A stretch of DNA of 51,165 nt from NCBI GenBank assembly GCA_934373295.1, contig CAKROK010000006.1:1-51165 (forward strand). Reading direction: 5' to 3'. Numbering within the stretch: position 1 is the stretch's first letter; the number at the start of each line of letters is the position of its first letter. This document shows, one piece after another, positions 39,521 to 47,607 of the stretch. Made by a program: the position numbers and the translations under genes. Source of the stretch: an uncultured Christensenellaceae bacterium (GTDB lineage Bacteria; Bacillota; Clostridia; Christensenellales; Christensenellaceae). Under the pieces are notes generated by a model. It saw only the letters and a program-made list of their open reading frames with translations, was not told where the DNA came from and did no database searches.

Positions 39521-40249
39521 ATGAGACAGAGCTTTTTTGAGATAACGGAGAATAAAAAAATCGCAAAAGACACCTTTTTGATGCGCTTAAAGGGGGAAAC
39601 GACGGATATAAAAGCGGGGCAGTTCGTGAACATAAAGCTGGACGGATACTTCCTGCGCCGCCCGATATCCGTATGCGACATCAATGGGGACGAGCTGACG
39701 ATAATCTATAAAATGGTGGGTGCAGGCACGCGCGCCATGAGTGGATATGCCCCAAAAAAGACGCTCGACGTTTTGACGGGGCTGGGAAACGGATATGACC
39801 TGAGTGTGTGCGGGGATAGGCCCCTTCTCATAGGCGGGGGCGCGGGCGTGCCGCCGATGTACCTCGCGGCAAAGACGCTCAAAAAAATGGGCGCGGACGT
39901 CACCGCGATACTCGGCTTTAATGCATCGGACGAGGTGTTTTTTAAAGAAGAATTTGAAAATTTGGGAGTGAATACGATAATAACGACGGCGGACGGGAGT
40001 GCGGGCAAAAAAGGCTTCGTCACGGATGCGATGGACGGGCTCGATTACAGCTATTTTTACGCCTGCGGACCGCAGCCCATGCTTAAAGCGGTATATGACG
40101 CTTCAAGCACGCAGGGACAGCTCAGCTTTGAGGAGCGGATGGGATGCGGCTTTGGCGCGTGCATGGGATGTACCTGCGAGACGAAATACGGCGCAAAGAG
40201 GATATGCAAGGACGGTCCTGTATTAAAAAAGGAGGAAGTGATATGGTAG
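39521..40249 (+). CDS. pyrK: Dihydroorotate dehydrogenase electron transfer subunit
   Basis: A 242-residue flavoprotein that lets the PyrD class 1B enzyme pass electrons to NAD. The N-terminal FAD domain has the RRPIS flavin motif (about 46-50), followed by a ferredoxin reductase-like NAD domain (GGGAGVPPMYLAAK). The C-terminal cysteines (MGCGFGACMGCTCET and the later RICKDGP) bind the [2Fe-2S] cluster. It begins 7 bases after carB and overlaps pyrD by 7 bases. Confidence 0.96.
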   Translation: MRQSFFEITENKKIAKDTFLMRLKGETTDIKAGQFVNIKLDGYFLRRPISVCDINGDELTIIYKMVGAGTRAMSGYAPKKTLDVLTGLGNGYDLSVCGDRPLLIGGGAGVPPMYLAAKTLKKMGADVTAILGFNASDEVFFKEEFENLGVNTIITTADGSAGKKGFVTDAMDGLDYSYFYACGPQPMLKAVYDASSTQGQLSFEERMGCGFGACMGCTCETKYGAKRICKDGPVLKKEEVIW

Positions 40250-41154
40250 ATCTGCGCACGCAGCTATGCGGAATAATGCTGGATAACCCCGTAATGGCCG
40301 CGAGCGGGACGTTCGGCTATGGGCATGAGTTCGCACAGCTCTACGACATAAACATGCTGGGGACGTTTTCCTTTAAGGGGACGACAAAGGCTGCGCGGCT
40401 GGGAAACCCAACGCCCAGAATAGCGGAATGCGCAGACGGGATGCTAAACTCCGTCGGGCTGCAAAATCCGGGCGTGGACGCGGTCATTTCTCATGAGCTG
40501 CCCAAGCTGAAAAGCTGCTTTGACAAGCACGTCATGGCGAACGTTAGCGGCTTTTCGATAGATGAGTATAAATACGTATGCGAAAGGCTGAACGCATGTC
40601 CCGAGGTCGGCTGGATAGAGGTCAACATAAGCTGCCCAAACGTACACGGCGGGGGGATGGGCTTCGGCACGGACGCACGCACCGCCGCACAGGTCACGAG
40701 GGCGGTCAAATCCGTGACGGACAAGCCTATAATAATGAAGCTGACGCCCAACGTGACGAACATATCGGAGATCGCCGCGGAATGTGAGCAGGCGGGCGCG
40801 GACGGCATAAGCCTTATAAACACGTTGCTCGGGATGCGGATAGACCTCAAGACGAAAAAGCCCGTCTTAGCCAACAAAATGGGTGGGTTTTCCGGAAAGG
40901 CGGTTTTTCCCGTAGCTCTGAGGATGGTCTATCAGGTGTATGAGGCGGTCAAAATACCGATAGTCGGCATGGGCGGCGTGAGCTGCGCCGAGGACGTGAT
41001 AGAGATGATGCTCGCGGGGGCGTGCGCGGTGCAGATAGGCGCACAGAACCTCGTCGACCCGTATGCATGTAAGAGTATAATCCAAAATCTGCCCGAGGTA
41101 ATGGAAAGATATAAAATAGACCGGCTTTCGGATATCATCGGAAAGGCGCATTAA
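40243..41154 (+). CDS. pyrD: Dihydroorotate dehydrogenase, class 1B catalytic subunit
   Basis: A 303-residue TIM-barrel FMN enzyme oxidising dihydroorotate to orotate. The catalytic base is the cysteine in VNISCPNVHGGG (about residues 128-139); FMN-binding residues are in MAASGTFGYG and the C-terminal GMGGVSCAEDV block. It works with PyrK as an NAD-dependent heterotetramer. The frame is open upstream to 40144, but ATG 40243 is preferred: GGAGG lies 8 bases before it and the protein then starts at the family's MVDLRTQLCGI. Confidence 0.96.
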   Translation: MVDLRTQLCGIMLDNPVMAASGTFGYGHEFAQLYDINMLGTFSFKGTTKAARLGNPTPRIAECADGMLNSVGLQNPGVDAVISHELPKLKSCFDKHVMANVSGFSIDEYKYVCERLNACPEVGWIEVNISCPNVHGGGMGFGTDARTAAQVTRAVKSVTDKPIIMKLTPNVTNISEIAAECEQAGADGISLINTLLGMRIDLKTKKPVLANKMGGFSGKAVFPVALRMVYQVYEAVKIPIVGMGGVSCAEDVIEMMLAGACAVQIGAQNLVDPYACKSIIQNLPEVMERYKIDRLSDIIGKAH

Positions 41155-41171
41155 AATACTGGAGGTATAAG

Positions 41172-41870
41172 ATGGGAAAGGACGTAATAATAGCGTGCGA
41201 TTTCGGCACAAAAGAGCAGGTGATGAGTTTTCTTGACAAATTCACAGATAAAAAGCCGTTTGTCAAGATAGGCATGGAGCTTTTCTATGCAGAGGGACCG
41301 CAGATTGTGCGCGATATCAAGGCGCGTGGGCATAAGATATTTTTAGACCTGAAGCTGCACGACATACCGAACACGGTCAAAAAGAGCATGGCGGTGTTGT
41401 CCGGGCTGGACGTGGACATGACCAACCTGCACGCGGGCGGCGGGACGCAGATGATGCGCGCGGCGATAGAGGGCCTGACGCGCGCGGACGGCTCGCGCCC
41501 CATTCTGATAGCCGTGACCCAGCTGACCTCCACGAGCGAGCAGGTCATGAGAGACGAGTTGCTCATAGACAAGCCGATGGCGCAGGTCGTGACGAAATAC
41601 GCGCTCAACGCGAAGGAGGCGGGTCTGGATGGCGTGGTATGCTCCCCGCACGAGGCGGGCGACGTTCACCAAAGCTGCGGAAAGGGCTTTTTGACGGTTA
41701 CGCCGGGCGTGCGCTTTGAGACGGACAAAAAGGGCGATCAGGCGAGGGTCATGACGCCCGCGCAGGCGAAGCTGGCAGGATCGGATTACATAGTCGTGGG
41801 GCGGCCGATTACGGCGGCGGATGATCCGGTAGCGGCATACGAGAGATGCATAAGAGATTTTGTACAATAA
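41172..41870 (+). CDS. pyrF: Orotidine 5'-phosphate decarboxylase
   Basis: A 232-residue enzyme of the short PyrF family, a TIM barrel that turns OMP into UMP. The catalytic Asp-Lys network is seen in FLDLKLHDIPNTVKKS (about residues 58-73), and the phosphate loop is near the C-terminus in YIVVGRPITAADDP. A CTGGAGG site precedes the ATG by about 7 bases. Fifth step enzyme; note that here pyrF precedes pyrE, as in Bacillus. Confidence 0.96.
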   Translation: MGKDVIIACDFGTKEQVMSFLDKFTDKKPFVKIGMELFYAEGPQIVRDIKARGHKIFLDLKLHDIPNTVKKSMAVLSGLDVDMTNLHAGGGTQMMRAAIEGLTRADGSRPILIAVTQLTSTSEQVMRDELLIDKPMAQVVTKYALNAKEAGLDGVVCSPHEAGDVHQSCGKGFLTVTPGVRFETDKKGDQARVMTPAQAKLAGSDYIVVGRPITAADDPVAAYERCIRDFVQ

Positions 41871-41883
41871 AGGAGATCAAATT

Positions 41884-42525
41884 ATGAAAGAGCTTATAGC
41901 AAAGGACCTTTTGAGCATAGGCGCTGTGTTCTTCCGCCCGAATGAGCCGTTCACATGGGCGAGCGGGATAAAGAGCCCGGTATATTGCGACAACCGATTG
42001 ACTCTGACCGCGCCCGAGGTCAGAAACGACGTGGAAAACGCGCTCGCGCAGGCGGTGAAGGAGTTTTACCCCGAGGCGCAGGTGCTCATGGGGACGTCCA
42101 CCGCGGGCATTGCGCACGCCGCGATAACGGCGCATATTTTGGGCATGCCCATGGGATATGTGCGCGGCAGCTCAAAGGACCACGGCAGGAAGAACCGCAT
42201 CGAGGGAAAGCTGGAAGCGGGACAGAAGGTAGTAGTGGTGGAGGACTTGATATCCACGGGCGGAAGCGTGATAGATGTGGTGGAGGCTTTAAGAGAAGCA
42301 GGGGCGGACGTCCTCGGAGTGGTGAGTATATTCACATACGGCATGAAGAAGGGACTTGAGCGCCTCGCGCAGGCGAATGTGGAAAACCACAGCCTTACGG
42401 ACTTTGACTGCATAGCGAAGATCGCCGCGCAGGAGGGATATATCGCGCCGGAGGACGTAGAAAGGCTGATAGCCTTTAGAAATGACCCGTCGGACGAAAG
42501 CTGGATAGGAGGAAACGAAAGATGA
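41884..42525 (+). CDS. pyrE: Orotate phosphoribosyltransferase
   Basis: A 213-residue phosphoribosyltransferase joining orotate to PRPP. The PRPP-binding motif is VVVVEDLISTGGSVIDVVEAL (about residues 117-137), and the flexible catalytic loop with KDHGRKNRIEG is near 98-108. The frame is open to 41860, but ATG 41884 fits family length and has AAAGGAG 8 bases upstream. Its stop overlaps the pyrB ATG as ATGA. Confidence 0.96.
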   Translation: MKELIAKDLLSIGAVFFRPNEPFTWASGIKSPVYCDNRLTLTAPEVRNDVENALAQAVKEFYPEAQVLMGTSTAGIAHAAITAHILGMPMGYVRGSSKDHGRKNRIEGKLEAGQKVVVVEDLISTGGSVIDVVEALREAGADVLGVVSIFTYGMKKGLERLAQANVENHSLTDFDCIAKIAAQEGYIAPEDVERLIAFRNDPSDESWIGGNER

Positions 42526-43433
42526 GAAGCCTTATAGACATTGCGGAAATTTCAAAGGATGAGATGAAGGAGCTTATAGACACTGCGCTCGATATCATTG
42601 AGAATCCCAAAAAGTATAGTGAAAAATGCAGAGGAAAGAAGCTCGCCACGCTGTTTTATGAGCCGTCCACGCGCACAAGACTGAGCTTTGAGGCGGCGAT
42701 GTACGAGCTGGGCGGAAACGTGCTCGGATTTTCGGACGCGATGAGCTCATCCGTATCAAAGGGAGAGAGCGTCGCAGACACGGTGAGGGTCATATCCTGC
42801 TATGCGGACATAATCGCGATGCGCCACTACAAGGAGGGCGCGCCGTTGGTCGCGGCGATGAACGCATCCATACCCGTGATAAACGCGGGCGACGGCGGGC
42901 ATAATCACCCCACGCAGACGCTCGCGGACATGCTCACCATATACCGCGAAAAGGGCAGGCTCGATAACCTCACGATAGGCTTTTGCGGCGACCTCAAATT
43001 CGGCAGGACGGTACATTCGCTCATAACCGCGCTTTTACCATATGAAAACATAAAAATAGTGCTCATATCGCCTGATGAGCTGAAGCTCCCCAGCTATATC
43101 AAAAAGGACGTAATGCAAAAAAACGGCATGAGCTATATACAGACGGACGACCTTGAAAAGTACATGCCAGATTTGGATGTGCTGTACATGACGCGCGTAC
43201 AGAAGGAGAGGTTCTTTAACGAGGAGGACTACCTGCGCCTTAAAGACAGCTATATCCTGACCCCTGAAAAGCTCAAAACGGCGCGCGCGGATCTATCCAT
43301 ACTGCATCCTCTTCCCAGGGTAAATGAGATAAGCGTGGCGGTGGACGACGACCCGCGGGCGTGCTATTTTAAGCAGGTGCTCAACGGAAAGTACATGAGA
43401 ATGGCGCTCATAATGAAGCTGCTGGAGGTATAA
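42522..43433 (+). CDS. pyrB: Aspartate carbamoyltransferase catalytic chain
   Basis: A 303-residue transcarbamoylase joining carbamoyl phosphate and aspartate, the first committed step. The carbamoyl-phosphate motif is STRTRLSFE (about 50-58), with HPTQTLADM at about 131-139 and the aspartate-binding DVLYMTRVQKERF loop near 219-231. GGAGG precedes the ATG. It is followed after 3 bases by pyrI, so the regulated, E. coli-like holoenzyme is expected. In Bacillus, pyrB leads the operon; here it is near the end. Confidence 0.97.
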   Translation: MRSLIDIAEISKDEMKELIDTALDIIENPKKYSEKCRGKKLATLFYEPSTRTRLSFEAAMYELGGNVLGFSDAMSSSVSKGESVADTVRVISCYADIIAMRHYKEGAPLVAAMNASIPVINAGDGGHNHPTQTLADMLTIYREKGRLDNLTIGFCGDLKFGRTVHSLITALLPYENIKIVLISPDELKLPSYIKKDVMQKNGMSYIQTDDLEKYMPDLDVLYMTRVQKERFFNEEDYLRLKDSYILTPEKLKTARADLSILHPLPRVNEISVAVDDDPRACYFKQVLNGKYMRMALIMKLLEV

Positions 43434-43436
43434 AAA

Positions 43437-43856
43437 ATGAACATAGACAGCATTAAAAACGGCATAGTTATAGACCATATCACCGCGGGACGGGGGATGG
43501 AGATATACAACCTTTTGAGATTATCGGAGCTTGACTGCTCGGTCGCGATAATAAAGAACGTACACAGCACGAAGCTCGGCAAAAAGGACATAATCAAGAT
43601 AGACAGCGATTTTGACATAGACATGGACATTTTGGGATATGTCGACCCGGACTGCACCATCGACATAATAAAGGACGGCAAGCTCGCGGAGAAGAAGCAT
43701 CCCGAGCTGCCTGAGCTTTTGACGAACGTGATCTTTTGCAAAAACCCACGCTGTATAACCACCACTGAGCAGGAGCTGAAGCACGTTTTCAAGCTGACCG
43801 ACCGCGAAAACAGGGTGTACAGGTGCCTTTACTGCGAGACTAAGGCGGGTAAATAA
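43437..43856 (+). CDS. pyrI: Aspartate carbamoyltransferase regulatory chain
   Basis: A 139-residue regulatory subunit. Residues about 1-95 form the nucleotide-binding domain, where CTP inhibits and ATP activates in known enzymes (IKNGIVIDHITAGRGMEIYNLL). The C-terminal zinc domain has four cysteines in CKNPRC and CLYC (about residues 101-106 and 129-132) and contacts PyrB. It is 3 bases after pyrB and last in the operon. Having PyrI implies allosteric control in addition to the leader terminator. Confidence 0.96.
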   Translation: MNIDSIKNGIVIDHITAGRGMEIYNLLRLSELDCSVAIIKNVHSTKLGKKDIIKIDSDFDIDMDILGYVDPDCTIDIIKDGKLAEKKHPELPELLTNVIFCKNPRCITTTEQELKHVFKLTDRENRVYRCLYCETKAGK

Positions 43857-43874
43857 AGGAATAAATAATAAGGT

Positions 43875-43909
43875 ATCGCGCCCGGCAAGCCTTTCGGGCG
43901 CGATTTTTT
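43875..43909 (+). terminator. pyr operon terminator
   Basis: ATCGCGCCCG (43875-43884) pairs with CGGGCGCGAT (43895-43904), followed by six T. A strong ten-base-pair hairpin right after pyrI. Confidence 0.92.
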
Positions 43910-43953
43910 ATACGCAAGTCATTAGTCTTGCCCTACGATTAAAAAGCGAGCTT

Positions 43954-44118
43954 GCCGACGAGGCGCGGCGCAGCTTTCCAGCGCGAAACGGCGGGAGCCG
44001 TTTCGCGCTGGAAAGTGGCCCGCCCGCCGAAGGCGGGCGGGCTTGGTTTTTGCGGCCGAAGGCCGCAAAAACCTGCGCCGCGCGCGAACGAAAGAGTTGA
44101 ATCTTTTTGGCGTCAGCG
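43954..44118. repeat. Compound hairpin repeat, copy 2 (three inner hairpins)
   Basis: The ends match the copy at 4903-5050: GCCGACGAGGCGCGGCGCAG on the left; CTGCGCCGCGCGCGAACG, GAGTTGAATC and TTTTTGGCGTCAGCG on the right. Outer arms pair at 43963-43973 and 44073-44083. The interior is different and has three perfect hairpins: 18 bp (43974-43991 with 43998-44015), 10 bp CCCGCCCGCC/GGCGGGCGGG (44019-44028 with 44032-44041) and 12-13 bp (44045-44057 with 44061-44073). No gene lies in 43911-44295. Confidence 0.85.
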
Positions 44119-44145
44119 GGAGGGCGTATCGGTTTGAATTTTGAT

Positions 44146-44170
44146 GGAGCTTTGCGGAGCAAAGCAACCT
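44146..44170. repeat. GGAGCTTTGC hairpin, copy 2
   Basis: GGAGCTTTGC-gga-GCAAAGCAACCT, nearly identical to 5496-5522 and likewise placed at the far end of a stretch opened by the compound hairpin repeat, here only 28 bases after it. Confidence 0.7.
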
Positions 44171-44244
44171 TTGACTTCACTTTACGTTTGACTTTTCCCT
44201 TTTAAAATAAAGCGCACCCACTCATAAAACAAACGCCGTTGCAA

Positions 44245-44288
44245 AACCTCACGAGTAGGAGTAGAATATATCTGCATAATGTGAGGTT
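44245..44288 (+). promoter_or_regulatory. Perfect 8-bp stem sequestering the MATE gene's ribosome binding site
   Basis: AACCTCAC (44245-44252) is the exact complement of GTGAGGTT (44281-44288), which contains the GAGG ribosome binding site for ATG 44296. In RNA the pairing, with a 28-base loop, would hide the site. The dyad could instead be a protein operator at the DNA level; a -10-like TAGAAT lies inside. Confidence 0.5.
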
Positions 44289-44295
44289 GATTTAT

Positions 44296-45600
44296 ATGAG
44301 GGAAACATTTAATAAGACAAAGAGATTGCTGCTGTTCGCATTGCCTGTTATAGCGGGGGATATCTTGCAGCAGCTTTACAATACCGCGGATTCCATAATC
44401 GTGGGCAGGTTCTGCGGCGAAAATTCGCTTGCGGCGATAGGCGTCGCGGGGCCGGTGATGTCGCTCGTGGTGTTCTTTGTGTTCGGCATAGGCATCGGCA
44501 TGACCGTGCTGCTCTCCCGCGCATACGGCGAGGGGAACATCAAAAAACTGCGCGAGGTGGAAAGCACTGCGCTCATAGCGGGCTGTGCGTTTACCGTATT
44601 GCTGTCCGTGGCGCTCGTGCTGCTCACGCGCCCCATACTCGTGCTCTGCCGCACGCCCGAGAAGATAATGGACGAGGCGGCGGCGTATCTCATTGTGATT
44701 TTCATAGGAATGATATTCACCTTCCTCTATAATTTTTATTCCGCGCTGTTTATGGCGATAGGTAAGTCGCACATACCCTTTTTCATACTGCTCATATCCT
44801 CCGCGACGAACGTCGTTCTCGATATATTGTTCGTATCTAACTTTAAAATGGGCATAACGGGCGCGGCGATAGCCACGGTGATATCTCAGGCGGTCTCCGT
44901 GCTTTTCAGCTTTATAATGGTGCGCTTTAAGGATAAGGAGCTGTATTTCACTGCAAAGGAGTTTACGTTCAAGCCCGCGCTTTTAAAGGAGATAATATCC
45001 TTTTCGGGAGCGTCCGCGCTTCAGCAGACGGTGCTTTATATCGGAAAGCTGCTCGTGCAGGGCGGCGTGAATACCTTGGGAATACCCGTCATAGCGGGCT
45101 TTAATGCGGCGTCAAAGATTGAAAACTTCATAATCGCGCCCTTAAACGGCGTGTCCTCGGCGATGTCCAGCACGATGGCGAGAGAGGGAAAGAAGGATGA
45201 GCAGAAAAAGAGCTGCATCGCTGGATTGATAATATCACTCACATATTCCGTCGTCATATCCGCGGCGATATTTTTGACCGCGGCGTATATCGTCCCGCTG
45301 TTTATAAAGGAGCCCTCGCGTGAGATGATAGAAAGCGGCGTGGGATATTTGAAGATAATGTCCATAGCATACCTGTTCGTGCCCATTTCCATAATAATGC
45401 AGGGGCTTTTCAGAGGAACGGGCAACATCAAAATGACCATCATATCCACCGCGATGCAGATATCCATAAGAGTGGGCGTGACGTATCTTCTCCTACAGTC
45501 CTGCGGGCTCAATGCGGTCGTCATAGGCACGTTCGTCGGATGGGCGGAGATGACGGTGTTTGGGATATGGCAGGCGAGGAAGTATTTTAAAAATACATAA
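44296..45600 (+). CDS. MATE family multidrug/cation efflux transporter
   Basis: A 434-residue polytopic protein with about twelve hydrophobic helices in two homologous halves. The MATE start block LFALPVIAGDILQQLYNTADSIIVGRF (about residues 12-38) is followed by GIGMTVLLSRAYGEG; the second half opens with FSGASALQQTVLYIGKLL. MATE carriers exchange Na+ or H+ for cationic drugs or metabolites. The frame opens at 44239, but ATG 44296 is preferred because GTGAGGTT precedes it by 7 bases and the family starts there. It follows the second compound repeat. Confidence 0.93.
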   Translation: MRETFNKTKRLLLFALPVIAGDILQQLYNTADSIIVGRFCGENSLAAIGVAGPVMSLVVFFVFGIGIGMTVLLSRAYGEGNIKKLREVESTALIAGCAFTVLLSVALVLLTRPILVLCRTPEKIMDEAAAYLIVIFIGMIFTFLYNFYSALFMAIGKSHIPFFILLISSATNVVLDILFVSNFKMGITGAAIATVISQAVSVLFSFIMVRFKDKELYFTAKEFTFKPALLKEIISFSGASALQQTVLYIGKLLVQGGVNTLGIPVIAGFNAASKIENFIIAPLNGVSSAMSSTMAREGKKDEQKKSCIAGLIISLTYSVVISAAIFLTAAYIVPLFIKEPSREMIESGVGYLKIMSIAYLFVPISIIMQGLFRGTGNIKMTIISTAMQISIRVGVTYLLLQSCGLNAVVIGTFVGWAEMTVFGIWQARKYFKNT

Positions 45601-45788
45601 AAATCCATTGGGACTGCCGAAAATCAAGCCTTTTCGACAGCCCGATGCATTTCTTGGAGTTTTCTGTATAGAAATTTGCCTATAATCAGCGAGACTGAAA
45701 ACTGCCTTCTCTTTAACATAAACTTTACAAACAACAGGTTTTATTCTTTACATTATCTGCTCATAATGGGCGATGAAGTATATAAGGA

Positions 45789-47564
45789 ATGGATAATGTA
45801 AAGAGTATGGATTTTTTTGATGTATTGACATTGATAGGCGGCCTTGCGCTCTTCCTGTTCGGCATGAAGGTGATGGGCGACGCGCTTGAAAAGAAGGCCG
45901 GAAGCCGCATGAGCACCATCTTAGGAAAGCTCACGGACGGAAAATTGAAGGGATTCGCGCTGGGCGCGGGCGTGACATCCGTTATACAGTCATCATCCGC
46001 GACGACGGTAATGGTGGTCGGATTCGTTAATTCCGGCATAATGACCTTAAAACAGGCGATAAATATAATAATGGGCGCAAACGTAGGCACGACGATAACC
46101 GCGTGGATACTTTCGCTCACGGGCATACAGGGCGACAGCTTTTTCATAAAGCTGTTAAAGCCGGATTCCTTTACGCCCATCCTCGCGCTAATAGGCATAG
46201 TGCTTATAATGTTCTCGAAAAAGCCCAAGAAGAAGGATACGGGAACTATATTGATGGGCTTTGCCGTGCTCATGACAGGCATGGACTTGATGAGCGGCGC
46301 GGTCTCCGGCTTAAAGGACGTGCCCGAGTTTACTCACATACTCACGCTGTTCTCAAACCCCGTTTTGGGCGTGCTCGCGGGCGCTGTGCTGACTGCGATA
46401 ATACAGTCATCCTCCGCATCCGTAGGCATATTGCAGGCACTCTCGTCGACAGGCGCGATAACGTACTCCACGGCGATACCGATAATAATGGGCCAGAATA
46501 TAGGAACGTGCATCACGGCGATAATTTCATCGTTCGGCACGAACAAAAACGCCAAGAGGACGGCTTTTGTGCATCTATCCTTTAACATAATAGGCACGAT
46601 AGTGCTTTTGACGCTGTTTAGCATATCAAACGCGATATTCAAGTTTGCATTTGTCGCAGATACCGCAAACGAGATGGGAATAGCGATAGTTCATACCAGC
46701 TTCAACCTGCTGTGCACTGCAATGCTCTTCCCGTTTACGGGACAGCTTGAAAAGCTTGCCTGCGCAGTCATAAAGGACAGCAAGGAGACGGAGAAGTATG
46801 CTATGCTGGATAAGAGACTGCTGAGCACGCCCGCGATAGCGCTCGAGCGCTGCCGCAACGTGACCTGCGCAATGGCGGACATCACAAAGACGGCGCTTTC
46901 CGGTTCCTTTGGAATACTCTGTAAATACGACGAGAAGAAGGCGGAGGACATCAGGGCGGACGAGAACAAGGCGGATAAATATGAGGATAAGCTGGGCAGC
47001 TATCTCGTGAAGCTGTCCGCGCAAAGCCTTACGGATGAGGACAGCGCGTGCGCCGCGCAGATGCTCAGGGTTATAGGAGATATCGAGAGATTATCCGACC
47101 ATGCGGTCAACCTGCTTGAATCTGCGGAGGAGATGCGCGATAAGCAGATCAGCTTTTCAGAACATGCGAAAAGCGAGCTAAGGGTGATGATATCCGCAGT
47201 TTCGGAGATAGCCGACCTTGCGATAACCTCATTTGAGCAAAGGAGCGTCGAGACGGCGAAAAAGGTCGAGCCGCTTGAGCAGGTCGTGGACGAGCTTCAG
47301 CAGGAGCTTAAAAAGAGGCACGTCGCGAGACTTCAGCGCGGCGAATGCACTATCGAGCTGGGCTTTGTATTGCAGGACGTCATAACTAACCTTGAGAGAA
47401 TAGCAGACCACTGCTCGAACATCGCGGGCAGCGTGATAGAGATAGAGCACGGCGCATTGCAGCTGCATGAATTGCAGCGTATGCAGATGGAGGATGCATC
47501 GGGCAGCTTTGAAAGAGGGTATAAGGAATATTCCCGCAAATACGGGCTTGAAAATATAGATTAA
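45789..47564 (+). CDS. Na/Pi cotransporter family protein with PhoU-like domain
   Basis: A 591-residue protein. Its membrane half holds two inverted repeats, each with the QSSSA signature (VIQSSSATTVM at about 60-70, and IIQSSSASVGI at about 202-212), typical of NptA/YjbB-type sodium-phosphate carriers. The C-terminal part (about 370-580) is a helical PhoU-like domain (EDKLGSYLVKLS and EVVDELQQELKKRHVARLQ). It probably handles phosphate movement. The start is uncertain: ATG 45789 has only AAGGA directly before it, and ATG 45807 (MDFFDVLTLIGG) is equally possible. Confidence 0.88.
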   Translation: MDNVKSMDFFDVLTLIGGLALFLFGMKVMGDALEKKAGSRMSTILGKLTDGKLKGFALGAGVTSVIQSSSATTVMVVGFVNSGIMTLKQAINIIMGANVGTTITAWILSLTGIQGDSFFIKLLKPDSFTPILALIGIVLIMFSKKPKKKDTGTILMGFAVLMTGMDLMSGAVSGLKDVPEFTHILTLFSNPVLGVLAGAVLTAIIQSSSASVGILQALSSTGAITYSTAIPIIMGQNIGTCITAIISSFGTNKNAKRTAFVHLSFNIIGTIVLLTLFSISNAIFKFAFVADTANEMGIAIVHTSFNLLCTAMLFPFTGQLEKLACAVIKDSKETEKYAMLDKRLLSTPAIALERCRNVTCAMADITKTALSGSFGILCKYDEKKAEDIRADENKADKYEDKLGSYLVKLSAQSLTDEDSACAAQMLRVIGDIERLSDHAVNLLESAEEMRDKQISFSEHAKSELRVMISAVSEIADLAITSFEQRSVETAKKVEPLEQVVDELQQELKKRHVARLQRGECTIELGFVLQDVITNLERIADHCSNIAGSVIEIEHGALQLHELQRMQMEDASGSFERGYKEYSRKYGLENID

Positions 47565-47573
47565 AGAAGGACA

Positions 47574-47606
47574 GGGGTTGTCGAAAAAATCGGCAGCCCC
47601 TTTTTT
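47574..47606 (+). terminator. Intrinsic terminator after the Na/Pi gene
   Basis: GGGGTTG (47574-47580) pairs with CAGCCCC (47594-47600), with one G-U pair, followed by six T. It lies right against the end of the convergent DUF3810 gene. Confidence 0.75.
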
Positions 47607-47607
47607 G

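Noticed and set aside
41343..41867. A 174-codon minus-strand frame opposite pyrF
   Set aside because: Arg and His rich shadow of the GC-rich pyrF gene with no family signature.
45609..45645. Terminator after the MATE gene
   Set aside because: A hairpin with stem parts CGAAAA/TTTTCG and GGG/CCC exists, but it is bulged and no T-run follows, so I did not call it a terminator.
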